A DNA stretch of 64,000 bases from Pseudomonas protegens (GCF_013407925.2 NZ_CP060201.1:5689001-5753000); one strand, 5' to 3'; positions 26,337-35,757 are shown, numbered from the stretch's first letter. Made by a program: numbers and translations. Notes: generated by a model not told the origin, from the sequence alone.

Positions 26337-27041
26337 TCAGCGGGTCTTGTAGCCCAGTTGCCAGCGGCGCGGAATCTTCAACGACGCGATGCCCAGCAGA
26401 GCGGCAAACAAGCCGCTGACATATAGCGCCTTGAGCCCCAGGTGCTGTTGCAGCAAGGCCCCCAGCACCGCCCCGGCGAACATCCCGCTCCACGGCACCA
26501 GCTGTACCCGCCAGCCGTTGCGCCGTTCGCCGAGTACCCAGCGTCCCAGCCCGCGACCAAAGCGCGACAGGGCACCGGTGACATAGGTCAGGCCAATGGG
26601 CAGGCCGTTCACTTCTTCCACCGCGGCGTTGAGCATGCCCATGGCGATGATGGCTGCCAGCAAGGCCGGCAATTGCTGCTCGAAGGGCCAGGCGGCGGAG
26701 GCGCAGAGCAATGCGCCAATGCTCAGCAGCAAGGGCAGGGCGCGGTGCCCGGCCAGGCGGCTGACCACCACGCCCAGGGCGTTACCCACGACAAAGGTCG
26801 CCACCAGCAGCAACAGGCGCAGCACCAGGCTCAGCTCGCCATTGCTGATGGCCACCGCCATGCGCGTGGTGTTGCCGCTCATGAAGGACACGAAATCGCC
26901 AGTGGCCATGAAGCCGATGGCGTCGGTCATCCCGGCCAGCACCGAAAGGCAAGCCACCAGCCCGAGGCCGACTCGCCCGCGCCATTTCTGCGTGTGCTGC
27001 AGGGCGGCGCTGGCCGATTGGGTGGAAGTCGAAGGCAGCAT
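26337..27041 (-). CDS. DUF1275 (YoaK) family membrane protein
   Basis: 234 residues with about six hydrophobic segments. Family signature near the N-terminus: GMTDAIGFMATGDFVSFMSGNTTRMAVAI. Function of the family is not established; it is an inner-membrane protein, perhaps a transporter. AGGAG lies 8 nt upstream of the ATG. A DUF6388-like gene is next upstream in the same direction. Confidence 0.85.
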   Translation of the reverse strand: MLPSTSTQSASAALQHTQKWRGRVGLGLVACLSVLAGMTDAIGFMATGDFVSFMSGNTTRMAVAISNGELSLVLRLLLLVATFVVGNALGVVVSRLAGHRALPLLLSIGALLCASAAWPFEQQLPALLAAIIAMGMLNAAVEEVNGLPIGLTYVTGALSRFGRGLGRWVLGERRNGWRVQLVPWSGMFAGAVLGALLQQHLGLKALYVSGLFAALLGIASLKIPRRWQLGYKTR

Positions 27042-27083
27042 CGTCGGTTCTCCTGAACAGGGACTACGGTGGACGGGTGCGGG

Positions 27084-27419
27084 TCAATGGGCGTTTTCGA
27101 GTCCGTGCAGGGCGCAGTACTCGTCCCACGGCATGCCGGCCATTTCCGCCACTTCCTTGTGCACTTCAAGGCGCTGGGCGTGGAATTCCTCGGGGCTGGC
27201 AGCGGTCAGTTGCAGGCTCTGTTCCCAGGCGAACAGCCCCAGGCGCTCGGCTTCGGCCTCGAAGGCTTCATGCAGGCGTTCGGCGCGGTACTGCTCGGGC
27301 GTCTCGCCCTTGGCCTGGGCCTCCAGCGGATTGAGCTTGTCCAGGGCTTCGCGCAGTTCGGGGCGGGCGGCGAGAAATCTTTCCAAGGCTATTTCGTGGT
27401 GCAGGGCATCGGCGGGCAT
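27084..27419 (-). CDS. Small acidic helical protein (DUF6388-like)
   Basis: 111 residues, strongly helical and acidic, starting MPADALHHEIALERFLAARP, with repeated EAEAERLG/EVHKEVAEMAG patterns and a conserved-looking GMPWDEYCALHGL near the end. I associate it with the DUF6388 family of pseudomonads from its overall look, with limited certainty. No function known. AAGGAG precedes the ATG. Confidence 0.7.
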   Translation of the reverse strand: MPADALHHEIALERFLAARPELREALDKLNPLEAQAKGETPEQYRAERLHEAFEAEAERLGLFAWEQSLQLTAASPEEFHAQRLEVHKEVAEMAGMPWDEYCALHGLENAH

Positions 27420-27455
27420 CGGGGCTCCTTGAGGGGAACGGGCAGTCTTCAGGCA

Positions 27456-27980
27456 TCAAGCCCGGGGCAGGGGATGTGCTGGCATTTCACTGCGTATCTG
27501 CTGCAGATCCTTGTGCGGGATCACATAGGTGCGGGCGAGCATATCGCCTATTCGCTGGCAGCGGCTTGATTCCGCACAGGCCATCAGCGGGACAAAGGCG
27601 AACGCGGCCTCCAGATGGCGGGTGGCGCTTCTGATCAGTACCTGGATCAGCGTCGGCGGCGTCCCGGCGGCGTTGATCACCACCAGGTCCAGGGCGCACT
27701 TGCCGGGCGTCCGGCCCTTGAAGAAATACTCCCAGGCCACGAAGTACAAGGGCCAGACCAGCATGAACAGCATTGAATGAAGGTAGGGCTCCAGCCCCGT
27801 CTGTTGCTCGAGCTCGAGCAACTGTCTGACCGGCTGCAACGCCAGCACCCCGTGCAGGCTCAGCGACAGGAGCACATACACCGCCAGCGCCAGCACCTGG
27901 TCGAGCATGAAGGCGGCGGCGCGGCGCAGGATCAGTCGGGTTCTTGAGACTTCCATGATCGATTCCAGAGTTTTTTCCAT
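27456..27980 (-). CDS. RDD-family membrane protein
   Basis: About 174 residues with three membrane segments. RDD hallmarks are visible: the first segment begins RRAAAFMLDQVL (Arg-x-x-Ala...Asp) and the second ends with GRTPGKCALDLVVIN. RDD proteins are small multi-pass proteins, some implicated in Na+(Li+)/H+ exchange; the role here is unknown. The start is uncertain: ATG at 27980 or at 27956. Confidence 0.82.
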   Translation of the reverse strand: MEKTLESIMEVSRTRLILRRAAAFMLDQVLALAVYVLLSLSLHGVLALQPVRQLLELEQQTGLEPYLHSMLFMLVWPLYFVAWEYFFKGRTPGKCALDLVVINAAGTPPTLIQVLIRSATRHLEAAFAFVPLMACAESSRCQRIGDMLARTYVIPHKDLQQIRSEMPAHPLPRA

Positions 27981-28058
27981 CACATCGGGCGCAGTGTAAT
28001 CCCCGCAGGGTGGGGTGTAGCAGTGGTTTTGGCGGGGGCCTGCTACACCCGCACCGAG

Positions 28059-28967
28059 TCAGCTGACCACGGGCTGTTCGCGACCGATCTCGCTGCGCAA
28101 CTGGGCAATCAGGTGCAGGCAATGGGTGAGCCCCGGCGACGGCTCGCCGACCCGGCGGCTGAGGATGATCGGCGAGGTGGCCTCGGGTTCTTGCAGCGGG
28201 CAAAAACCGATGTCGTCGCGATGCAGCACCTGCACCGAGGCCGGCACCAGGGTGATGCCGATGCCGGCGCCCACCAGGCCGATGGCGGTCTGCAATTCGT
28301 TGGTCCACTGGGCGATCTTCAGGTTCAGGCCGCGGGCACTGAACAGCGCGATCACATGGTCGGCGTAGCTCGGCCGCGGATTGGCCGGATACAGCACAAA
28401 GGGCTCGTTGGCCAGTTGCTCAAGGCTCAGCTCTTGTCCCAGCAAGGGATGGCCAGCGGGCAGGGCGACCACCAGCCGGTCCTCGGTCAGCACCCTTTGC
28501 ACAATGGCCGGGTCGTCGATATGGATCCGCCCGAAGCCGATGTCGATGCGCCCGGTCTTCAAGGCTTCCACCTGTTGCAGGGTGGTCATTTCCGACAGCC
28601 CCAGTTCCAGTTCCAGGGTTTCGTTGCTGCGCAGGCGGCGGATCAGTTGCGGCAGCACGCCGTACAGGGTCGAGGGGGCAAAGCCGATGCCCAGCCAGGT
28701 CTTGTGCCCCAGGCCAATGCGCCGGGTGTTGTCGCAGACCTTGCCCAATTGCTCCAGCACCCGGTTGGAGTGTTCAAAGAAAAACCGCCCGGCGGCGGTC
28801 AGGCGCAGCGGCCGGCCGCGTTCCAGCAACAGCACCCCCAGCTCGTCCTCCAACTGCTGGATCTGCCGGCTCAACGGCGGCTGGGCGATGTGCAGGCGTT
28901 CGGCGGCGCGGGTGAAATTGAGGGTTTCCCCCAGCACCTGGAAGTAGCGCAGATGACGCAATTCCAT
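28059..28967 (-). CDS. catR: LysR-type regulator CatR
   Basis: 302 residues. N-terminal winged helix (MELRHLRYFQVLGETLNFTRAAERLHIAQPPLSRQIQ, residues 1-37) and a C-terminal effector domain that in CatR binds cis,cis-muconate. It is transcribed divergently from catB across an intergenic palindromic operator, the standard catR/catBC arrangement. CatR represses itself and activates catBCA with muconate. The Met at 28967 matches the family start; the open frame begins nine codons earlier. Confidence 0.92.
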   Translation of the reverse strand: MELRHLRYFQVLGETLNFTRAAERLHIAQPPLSRQIQQLEDELGVLLLERGRPLRLTAAGRFFFEHSNRVLEQLGKVCDNTRRIGLGHKTWLGIGFAPSTLYGVLPQLIRRLRSNETLELELGLSEMTTLQQVEALKTGRIDIGFGRIHIDDPAIVQRVLTEDRLVVALPAGHPLLGQELSLEQLANEPFVLYPANPRPSYADHVIALFSARGLNLKIAQWTNELQTAIGLVGAGIGITLVPASVQVLHRDDIGFCPLQEPEATSPIILSRRVGEPSPGLTHCLHLIAQLRSEIGREQPVVS

Positions 28968-28992
28968 GACAGCTCCCCCTGTAGAGATGTGC

Positions 28993-29031
28993 ATACTTTT
29001 AAGGTATCAAGCCAGACCAATTCTATATTGG
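28993..29031. promoter_or_regulatory. CatR-type operator in the catR-catB gap
   Basis: Two inverted repeats lie between the divergent genes. The first, ATACTTTTAAGGTAT (28993-29007), contains a LysR T-N11-A box (T28994 to A29006). The second is CCAATTCTATATTGG (29017-29031). The centres are 24 bp apart, as expected for the high-affinity recognition and activation sites of a LysR tetramer. The TATATT within the second repeat could be the catB -10. Binding by CatR is inferred. Confidence 0.72.
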
Positions 29032-29087
29032 AACCCCGGAAAAAGCCGGGACAGAATCGAGCGCAGAACTTCAAGAACCTAACGGGT

Positions 29088-30242
29088 ATGGACATGCACG
29101 CTTCTGCCATTGAATCGATCGAAACGATCATCGTCGATCTGCCGACCATCCGCCCCCACAAGCTGGCCATGCACACCATGCAGAACCAGACCCTGGTGCT
29201 GATCCGCCTGCGCTGCGCCGACGGCATCGAAGGCCTGGGCGAATCCACCACCATCGGTGGCCTGGCCTATGGCAACGAAAGCCCGGACAGCATCAAGACC
29301 AACATCGACCGCTTCTTCACCCCGCTGCTGATCGGCCAGGACGCCAGCAACATCAACGCTGCCATGCTGCGCCTGGAGCAGAGCATCCGCGGCAACACCT
29401 TCGCCAAATCCGGGATTGAAAGCGCCTTGCTCGACGCCCAGGGCAAGCGCCTCGGCCTGCCAGTCAGCGAACTGCTGGGCGGTCGGGTGCGCGATGCGCT
29501 GCCGGTGGCCTGGACCCTGGCCAGCGGCGACACCGCCAAGGACATCGCCGAAGCCGAAAAGATGCTCGACCTGCGCCGCCACCGCATCTTCAAACTGAAG
29601 ATCGGCGCCGGTGAAGTGGACCGCGACCTGGCCCACGTGATCGCCATCAAGAAGGCCCTGGGTGATCGCGCCAGCGTGCGGGTCGACGTCAACCAGGCCT
29701 GGGACGAAGCCGTGGCCCTGCGCGCCTGCCGCATCCTCGGCGGCAACGGCATCGATCTGATCGAACAACCCATCTCGCGCAACAACCGCGCCGGCATGGT
29801 GCGCCTGAATGCCATTAGCCCGGCGCCGATCATGGCCGACGAATCCATCGAGTGCGTGGAAGACGCCTTCAACCTGGCCCGGGAAGGCGCGGCTTCGGTG
29901 TTCGCCCTGAAGATCGCCAAGAACGGCGGCCCCCGCGCCACCCTGCGCACCGCGGCGATTGCCGAGGCGGCGGGCATCGGCCTGTACGGCGGCACCATGC
30001 TCGAAGGCGGCATCGGCACCCTGGCCTCGGCCCACGCCTTCCTGACCTTGAACAAACTGAGCTGGGACACCGAGCTGTTCGGCCCGCTGCTGCTGACCGA
30101 GGACATCCTCGCCGAGGCGCCGGTGTACCGGGATTTCCACCTGCATGTCTCACGGGCACCGGGCCTTGGCCTGAGCCTGGACGAAGACCGCCTGGCGTTC
30201 TTCCGTCGCGACAAAACCACCCCCGTGCTGCATCACACCTGA
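29088..30242 (+). CDS. catB: Muconate cycloisomerase CatB
   Basis: 384 residues if the first ATG is used (382 from 29094). Enolase-superfamily enzyme of the muconate-lactonizing type. N-terminal cap IETIIVDLPTIRPHKLAMHTMQ; catalytic Lys in KLKIG (second Lys), metal ligands Asp, Glu and Asp in VRVDVNQAWDE, LIEQP and MADES; late Lys in ALKIAKNGG. It converts cis,cis-muconate to (+)-muconolactone in the beta-ketoadipate pathway. Neither start has a strong ribosome-binding site. Ten bases separate it from catC. Confidence 0.96.
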   Translation: MDMHASAIESIETIIVDLPTIRPHKLAMHTMQNQTLVLIRLRCADGIEGLGESTTIGGLAYGNESPDSIKTNIDRFFTPLLIGQDASNINAAMLRLEQSIRGNTFAKSGIESALLDAQGKRLGLPVSELLGGRVRDALPVAWTLASGDTAKDIAEAEKMLDLRRHRIFKLKIGAGEVDRDLAHVIAIKKALGDRASVRVDVNQAWDEAVALRACRILGGNGIDLIEQPISRNNRAGMVRLNAISPAPIMADESIECVEDAFNLAREGAASVFALKIAKNGGPRATLRTAAIAEAAGIGLYGGTMLEGGIGTLASAHAFLTLNKLSWDTELFGPLLLTEDILAEAPVYRDFHLHVSRAPGLGLSLDEDRLAFFRRDKTTPVLHHT

Positions 30243-30252
30243 GGAGGGCTGC

Positions 30253-30543
30253 ATGCTATTCCACGTGAAAATGACCGTGAACCTGCCGGTCGACATGAAC
30301 CCCGAGCGCGCCGCGCAACTGAAAGCCGAGGAAAAGGCCCTGGCCCAGCGCCTGCAGGCCGAAGGCAAGTGGCGTCACCTGTGGCGCATCGCCGGGCTGT
30401 ACGCCAACTACAGCGTGTTCGACGTCGACAGCGTGCAGGAACTGCACGACACCCTGATGCAACTGCCGCTGTACCCGTACATGGCCATCGAAGTTAACGC
30501 CCTGTGCAGGCATCCTTCGTCCATTCATGAGGATGACCGCTGA
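30253..30543 (+). CDS. catC: Muconolactone delta-isomerase CatC
   Basis: 96 residues, the standard length, MLFHVKMTVNLPVDMNPERA. A small ferredoxin-like fold enzyme forming a decamer that isomerises muconolactone to beta-ketoadipate enol-lactone. GAGGAGGG sits ahead of the ATG. Between catB and catA in one operon. Confidence 0.97.
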   Translation: MLFHVKMTVNLPVDMNPERAAQLKAEEKALAQRLQAEGKWRHLWRIAGLYANYSVFDVDSVQELHDTLMQLPLYPYMAIEVNALCRHPSSIHEDDR

Positions 30544-30594
30544 GTTCGCACCAGCCCGTTCACCACTCTAATAAATACAAGATGAGGATTAATC

Positions 30595-31524
30595 ATGAAC
30601 GTCAGAATTTCCCAGACTGCCAGCGCCCAACGCTTTCTTGAAGAAGCCAGCGGCCAGTTCACCGATGGCGGCAACCCCCGGACCAAGGCCATCGTCTACC
30701 GCATCCTGCGGGACACCGTGAACATCATCGAAGACCTGAACGTCACCCCGGAAGAGTTCTGGAAAGCCGTCAACTACCTCAACGTCCTCGGCGCTCGCCA
30801 GGAAGCCGGGCTGCTGGCCGCGGGCCTGGGCCTGGAGCATTACCTGGACCTGATGATGGACGCCGCCGACGAACAGGCCGGCAAGACCGGCGGCACACCG
30901 CGCACCATCGAAGGCCCGCTGTACGTGGCCGGCGCGCCCCTGAGCCAGGGCGAAGCGCGCCTGGACGACGGCCTTGATCCGGGCGTGGTGCTGTTCATGC
31001 AAGGGCAGGTGACCAACACCGCCGGCCAGCCCCTGGCTGGCGCCATCGTCGACGTCTGGCACGCCAACACCGGCGGCACCTATTCCTACTTCGACGGCAG
31101 CCAGTCGGAGTTCAACCTGCGCCGGCGCATCGTCACCGATGCCGAGGGCCGCTACCGTTTTCGCAGCATCGTGCCGTCCGGCTACGGCTGCCCGCCGGAA
31201 GGCCCGACCCAGCAACTGCTGGACCAACTGGGTCGCCACGGCCAGCGCCCCGCGCACATCCACTTCTTCATCTCGGCCGATGACCATCGCCACCTGACCA
31301 CCCAGATCAACCTGGACGGCGATCCCTACCTGCACGACGACTTCGCCTACGCCACCCGCGACGAGCTGATCGCCAAGATCACCTTCAGTGAGGACCCGGT
31401 GCGGGCCAAGGAACTGGGCGTGAGTGGCCGCTTCGCGGAAATTCACTTCGACTTCACCCTGCAGCCTTCGGCCCAGCCGCAAGAACAGCAGCGCCACGAA
31501 CGGGTGCGTGCCCTGGAGGCCTGA
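30595..31524 (+). CDS. catA: Catechol 1,2-dioxygenase CatA
   Basis: 309 residues. Intradiol dioxygenase with a helical N-terminal dimerisation domain (1 to about 105) and the Fe(III) ligands visible as Y163 (GGTYSYFD), Y197 (SGYGC), H221 and H223 (RPAHIHFF). It opens catechol to cis,cis-muconate, the CatB substrate and CatR inducer. Last gene of catBCA, followed by a hairpin terminator at 31546. Confidence 0.97.
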   Translation: MNVRISQTASAQRFLEEASGQFTDGGNPRTKAIVYRILRDTVNIIEDLNVTPEEFWKAVNYLNVLGARQEAGLLAAGLGLEHYLDLMMDAADEQAGKTGGTPRTIEGPLYVAGAPLSQGEARLDDGLDPGVVLFMQGQVTNTAGQPLAGAIVDVWHANTGGTYSYFDGSQSEFNLRRRIVTDAEGRYRFRSIVPSGYGCPPEGPTQQLLDQLGRHGQRPAHIHFFISADDHRHLTTQINLDGDPYLHDDFAYATRDELIAKITFSEDPVRAKELGVSGRFAEIHFDFTLQPSAQPQEQQRHERVRALEA

Positions 31525-31545
31525 CCCCCGACACGGCAAGACCGA

Positions 31546-31577
31546 GCCACGGACGCCTTGAGCGGCCCGTGGCTTTT
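31546..31577 (+). terminator. Terminator of catBCA
   Basis: Seven-bp stem GCCACGG / CCGTGGC with a 14-nt loop followed by TTTT, 22 bp after the catA stop. Confidence 0.8.
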
Positions 31578-31679
31578 GTCGTTGTCGGCCTGGGCTTTTT
31601 GACCTTGCGTGATTGCCTGCCAGCGCGGCTTGCCACCGCGCGGTGCGGCCCCAACAAGAACAATCAGAGTGACCCGATT

Positions 31680-32636
31680 ATGCAAATGCATCTGTTGAGT
31701 GAACGCAGCCGCGTGTTTGTTCAAGCCGATCCCCATGCCGTGTCCGGTTACGTCAATCAGCACGTGGGCAGCCACTGCATCCGCCTGCCCCGGGCCGGCC
31801 AGCCCCAGGCCAGCCTCAACCACCGGACCCTGGCCAGCCTCGACCTGTGCAGCCTCAGCTACGGCGGCAGCGTGCGCGTCACCTCGCCGGCCCTGGAAAG
31901 CATCTATCACCTGCAAGTGCTGCTGCGCGGTCACTGCCTGTGGCGGGGGGCGGGCCAGGAACACTGCCTGGCCCCGGGGGAGCTGCTGCTGATCAACCCC
32001 GACGACCCGGTGGACCTGACCTATTCCGAGGACTGCGAAAAATTCATCATCAAGATTCCCACCCGCCTGCTGGAAGCCGCCTGCCAGGAACAGCGCTGGC
32101 AGTACCCGGGGCAGGGCGTGCGCTTTCTGCGCCAGCGCTACCAACTGCAGGAGCTTGAAGGCTTCGTGCCCTTGCTCAGCCTGTTGTGCCAGGAGTCCGA
32201 AGCCCTGCAGGCCATGCCCAAGGTCCAGGAGCACTACGCGCACATTCTGGTGGGCAAACTGCTGGGCCTGATGCAGACCAACGTCCAGCGCGGCACCCTG
32301 AGCGCCTCGGCGGCGACCTTCGAATGCATTGCCGACTACATCGAACGCAACCTCAAGCAGGACATCGGCTGCGCAGAACTGGCGCAACAGGCACGCATGA
32401 GCCTGCGCTCGCTGTACGCGCTGTTCGAACGCAACGCCCGCACCACGCCGAAGAACTACATCCGCCAGCAGAAACTGCAACGGGTGCACGCCTGCCTCAG
32501 CGACCCGCAATGCCCGGTGCGCAACGTCACCGAACTGGCCCTGGATTTTGGCTTTTCGCACCTGGGCCGCTTCGCCCAGAGCTACCGCCAGCAATACGGC
32601 GAACTGCCCTCCGACACCCTCAAGCGTCGCCACTGA
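31680..32636 (+). CDS. benR: AraC/XylS-family activator BenR
   Basis: 318 residues from MQMHLLSERSRVFVQADPHA. The N-terminal effector domain (to about 200) is of the XylS/BenR kind; the C-terminal part has the two AraC helix-turn-helix motifs (CAELAQQARMSLRSLYALFERN, then NVTELALDFGFSHLGRFAQSYRQQYG). BenR responds to benzoate and activates benABCD. A matching tandem XylS-type site lies upstream of benA, 133-168 bp past the benR stop. The open frame extends 37 codons further upstream, into the catA terminator, so that part is unlikely to be used. Confidence 0.93.
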   Translation: MQMHLLSERSRVFVQADPHAVSGYVNQHVGSHCIRLPRAGQPQASLNHRTLASLDLCSLSYGGSVRVTSPALESIYHLQVLLRGHCLWRGAGQEHCLAPGELLLINPDDPVDLTYSEDCEKFIIKIPTRLLEAACQEQRWQYPGQGVRFLRQRYQLQELEGFVPLLSLLCQESEALQAMPKVQEHYAHILVGKLLGLMQTNVQRGTLSASAATFECIADYIERNLKQDIGCAELAQQARMSLRSLYALFERNARTTPKNYIRQQKLQRVHACLSDPQCPVRNVTELALDFGFSHLGRFAQSYRQQYGELPSDTLKRRH

Positions 32637-32737
32637 CCGGCCCACCCCGCTATGGGCATCCGTTCCGACCTGTGCCTGGCGATCACCCGGCAGACCTTCG
32701 GCGTCCTCGGGACCCCTGCGTCTCCTGCGGAGCCGTT

Positions 32738-32759
32738 CGCAGCCTGCGGCAGCGGCTAC
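32738..32759 (-). repeat. Copy of a 22-bp GC-rich repeat
   Basis: Minus-strand copy of a 22-bp sequence beginning GTAGCCGCTGCCGCAGGC; the same 22 bases occur on the plus strand at 41259 and 62905. All three are intergenic. It is a different family from the REP elements. Here it lies just upstream of the BenR sites. Confidence 0.85.
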
Positions 32760-32768
32760 AGAGCAATC

Positions 32769-32831
32769 TGCAGAAAACGGATACAGGTCTGCACGCATCG
32801 GCTATTGCCCCGCCAACCCCGGTCCTAGCAT
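32769..32831 (+). promoter_or_regulatory. benA promoter with tandem BenR/XylS sites
   Basis: Two direct repeats fit the XylS/BenR consensus TGCA-N6-GGNTA: TGCAGAAAACGGATA at 32769-32783 and TGCACGCATCGGCTA at 32790-32804, 21 bp apart (two helical turns). CTAGCAT at 32825-32831 lies 20 nt past the second repeat and is the probable -10; this matches the recalled spacing in the TOL Pm promoter. The benA ATG follows at 32868. The repeats are directly seen; BenR binding is inferred from family knowledge. Confidence 0.88.
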
Positions 32832-32867
32832 GGCCCTGCCTGAATAAAAACAATGGAGGCGGCGGCC

Positions 32868-34232
32868 ATGTCCCTGCGACCCGAATACCTGCATTCCCTG
32901 CTTGAAGAAGACCCCGACCAGGGCGTCTACCGCTGCAAGCGGGCGATGTTCACCGACCCCCGGCTGTTCGATCTGGAGATGCAGCACATCTTCGAAGGCA
33001 ACTGGCTGTACCTGGCCCACGACAGCCAGATCCCCAATCCCAACGACTACTACAGCACCACCATGGGTCGGCAGCCGGTGTTCATCGCCCGCAACAAGAA
33101 CGGTGAACTCAACGCCTTCATCAACGCCTGCAGCCATCGCGGCGCCATGCTCTGCCGGCACAAGACCGGCAACAAGGCCTCCTTCACCTGCCCGTTCCAC
33201 GGCTGGACCTTCAACAACACCGGCAAACTGCTCAAGGTCAAGGACCCGGCCGCCGCGGGCTACCCGGCCAGTTTCAACTGCGACGGCTCCCACGACCTGA
33301 CCCGCGTCGCGCGCTTTGAGTCCTACCGCGGCTTCCTGTTCGGCAGCCTCAATCCCGACGTGCTGCCCCTGGTGGAACACCTGGGCGAGTCGGCGAAGAT
33401 CATCGACATGATCGTCGACCAGTCCGCCGACGGCCTGGAAGTGCTGCGCGGCTCCTCCAGCTACATCTACGAAGGCAATTGGAAGCTCACCGCCGAGAAC
33501 GGCGCCGACGGCTACCACGTCAGCTCGGTGCACTGGAACTACGCCGCCACCCAGAACCAGCGCAAGCAGCGCGAGGCCGGGGCAGGCATCCGCACCATGA
33601 GCGCCGGCAGCTGGGCCAAGCAGGGCGGCGGTTTCTACTCCTTCGACAAGGGCCATATGCTGCTCTGGACCCGCTGGTCCAACCCCGAGGATCGCCCGCT
33701 GTACGAACGCCGCGACGAGCTGGCCCGGGACTTCGGCCAGGCCCGGGCCGACTGGATGATCGAGAACTCGCGCAACCTGTGCCTGTACCCCAACGTCTAC
33801 CTGATGGACCAGTTCAGCTCGCAGATCCGCATCGCCCGGCCGCTCTCCGTTGACCGCACGGAAATCACCATCTACTGCATCGCGCCCAAGGGCGAGAGCG
33901 ACGAAGCCCGGGCCCGGCGCATCCGCCAATACGAAGACTTCTTCAACGTCAGCGGCATGGCCACCCCGGACGACCTGGAGGAGTTCCGCTCCTGCCAGCT
34001 CGGCTACCAGGGCAGCAGCACGGCCTGGAACGACATGTCCCGTGGCGCCGAGCATTGGGTTCGGGGCGCGGACGACGCGGCGAAAGAAATCGACCTGCAG
34101 CCGATCCTCAGCGGCGTGCGTACCGAGGACGAGGGCCTGTTCGTGATGCAGCACAAGTACTGGCAGCAGACCCTGCTGGCAGCCCTGGAGCGTGAAGCCG
34201 CTCGCCAGATCGACGTGGAGGCCGTGCAATGA
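32868..34232 (+). CDS. benA: Benzoate 1,2-dioxygenase, large subunit BenA
   Basis: 454 residues. The Rieske [2Fe-2S] centre is C88-x-H90...C108-x2-H111. The mononuclear-iron domain follows, with the His/His facial-triad region [13 protein letters not shown]. With BenB it forms the terminal oxygenase, adding O2 to benzoate to give the cis-diol carboxylate. The start at 32868 is chosen because GGAGG lies 8 nt upstream; the open frame starts five codons earlier. Overlaps benB by ATGA. Confidence 0.97.
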   Translation: MSLRPEYLHSLLEEDPDQGVYRCKRAMFTDPRLFDLEMQHIFEGNWLYLAHDSQIPNPNDYYSTTMGRQPVFIARNKNGELNAFINACSHRGAMLCRHKTGNKASFTCPFHGWTFNNTGKLLKVKDPAAAGYPASFNCDGSHDLTRVARFESYRGFLFGSLNPDVLPLVEHLGESAKIIDMIVDQSADGLEVLRGSSSYIYEGNWKLTAENGADGYHVSSVHWNYAATQNQRKQREAGAGIRTMSAGSWAKQGGGFYSFDKGHMLLWTRWSNPEDRPLYERRDELARDFGQARADWMIENSRNLCLYPNVYLMDQFSSQIRIARPLSVDRTEITIYCIAPKGESDEARARRIRQYEDFFNVSGMATPDDLEEFRSCQLGYQGSSTAWNDMSRGAEHWVRGADDAAKEIDLQPILSGVRTEDEGLFVMQHKYWQQTLLAALEREAARQIDVEAVQ

Positions 34233-34717
34233 CTGTTTCCTACGACACCGTGCGCGATTTCCTGTATCGCGAGGCCCGCTACCTGGACGACAAGGACTGG
34301 GACAGCTGGCTGGAACTCTACGCCCCGGACGCGACCTTCTGGATGCCCTCCTGGGACGACAGCGACCAGCTGACCGAAGACCCGCAGCGGGAAATCTCGC
34401 TGATCTGGTACGGCAACCGCAGCGGCCTGGAAGACCGGGTGTTCCGCATCAAGACCGAGCGCTCCAGCGCCAGCATTCCCGACACCCGCACCTCGCACAA
34501 CCTGAGCAATATCGAGCTGCTGGAACAGGGCGACGGCCAATGCAAGCTGCGCTTCAACTGGCACACCCTGAGCTTTCGCTACAAGACCGTGGACAGCTAC
34601 TTCGGCTGCAGCTTCTACACCCTGGATGTGCGCGGCGAAAACCCGCTGATCCTGGCCAAGAAAGTCATCCTGAAGAACGACTACGTTCGCCAGGTCGTCG
34701 ATATCTACCACCTCTGA
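34229..34717 (+). CDS. benB: Benzoate 1,2-dioxygenase, small subunit BenB
   Basis: 162 residues of the ring-hydroxylating dioxygenase beta-subunit family (NTF2-like cone), [24 protein letters not shown], with [22 protein letters not shown] typical of the benzoate/toluate group. Structural partner of BenA in an alpha3beta3 complex. Four-base overlap with benA. Confidence 0.97.
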   Translation: MTVSYDTVRDFLYREARYLDDKDWDSWLELYAPDATFWMPSWDDSDQLTEDPQREISLIWYGNRSGLEDRVFRIKTERSSASIPDTRTSHNLSNIELLEQGDGQCKLRFNWHTLSFRYKTVDSYFGCSFYTLDVRGENPLILAKKVILKNDYVRQVVDIYHL

Positions 34718-34727
34718 GGCGACTGCC

Positions 34728-35741
34728 ATGAGCCATCAAATCGCACTCAATTTCGAAGACGGCGTGACCCGTTTCGTCAACGCCAACCCCGGCGAAACCG
34801 TGGCCGACGCCGCCTACCGCCAGGGCATCAATATCCCCCTGGACTGCCGCGACGGCGCCTGCGGCACCTGCAAGTGCTTTGCCGAGGCGGGGCGCTACGA
34901 GCTGGGCGAGGACTACATCGAAGACGCCCTGAGCGCCGACGAGGCCGAGCAGGGTTTTGTCCTCACCTGCCAGATGCGCGCCTTGAGCGACTGCGTGGTA
35001 CGGGTGCCGGCTTCGTCCCAGGTCTGCCGCGCCGGGCAGGGGACTTTCCAGGCCCGCATCAGCGCGGTGCGCCAGCTGTCCGACAGCACCATTGCCCTGT
35101 CGATCAAGGGTGAAGCCCTGAGCCAGCTGGCGTTCCTGCCGGGGCAATACGTCAACCTCGGGGTGCCCGGCAGCGAGCAGACTCGGGCCTACTCCTTCAG
35201 TTCGTTGCAACGCGACGGCGAAGTCAGCTTCCTGATCCGCAATGTGCCCGGCGGCCTGATGAGCAGCTTTCTTACCGGGCTGGCCAAAGCCGGTGACAGC
35301 ATGACCCTGGCCGGGCCCCTGGGCAGCTTCTACCTGCGGGACATCCGCCGGCCCCTGCTGTTGCTGGCCGGCGGCACAGGGCTGGCGCCGTTCACCGCCA
35401 TGCTGGAGAAAATCGCCGAGCAGGGCAGCGCGCACCCGCTGCATTTGATCTACGGCGTGACCCACGATTTCGACCTGGTGGAGCTGGAGCGCCTGGAAGA
35501 CTTTGCCGCGCGCATCCCGCAGTTCAGCTTCAGCGCCTGCGTGGCCAATCCAGATAGCCAGTACCCGCGCAAGGGCTACGTGACCCAGCACATCGAACCG
35601 GCGCACCTCAACCAGGGCGATGTGGACATCTACCTGTGCGGACCGCCGCCGATGGTCGAAGCGGTGAGCCAGTTCATCCGCGAGCAGGGCATCGCCCCGG
35701 CGAACTTCTACTACGAGAAGTTCGCCGCCAGCGCCGCCTGA
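34728..35741 (+). CDS. benC: Benzoate dioxygenase reductase BenC
   Basis: 337 residues: N-terminal plant-type [2Fe-2S] domain with the Cys cluster CRDGACGTCKC (about 45-55) and the fourth Cys in LTCQM; then the FAD domain (RAYSFSS) and the NAD domain (GGTGLAPF and YLCGPPPMVEAV). It passes electrons from NADH to BenAB. Ten bases after benB. Confidence 0.97.
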   Translation: MSHQIALNFEDGVTRFVNANPGETVADAAYRQGINIPLDCRDGACGTCKCFAEAGRYELGEDYIEDALSADEAEQGFVLTCQMRALSDCVVRVPASSQVCRAGQGTFQARISAVRQLSDSTIALSIKGEALSQLAFLPGQYVNLGVPGSEQTRAYSFSSLQRDGEVSFLIRNVPGGLMSSFLTGLAKAGDSMTLAGPLGSFYLRDIRRPLLLLAGGTGLAPFTAMLEKIAEQGSAHPLHLIYGVTHDFDLVELERLEDFAARIPQFSFSACVANPDSQYPRKGYVTQHIEPAHLNQGDVDIYLCGPPPMVEAVSQFIREQGIAPANFYYEKFAASAA

Positions 35742-35757
35742 AGGGCACTTCCCCGCT

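Noticed and set aside
27487-28308. 273-codon frame opposite/overlapping the RDD gene
   Set aside because: Arg/Ala/His-rich shadow frame; the RDD frame has membrane segments and family motifs instead.
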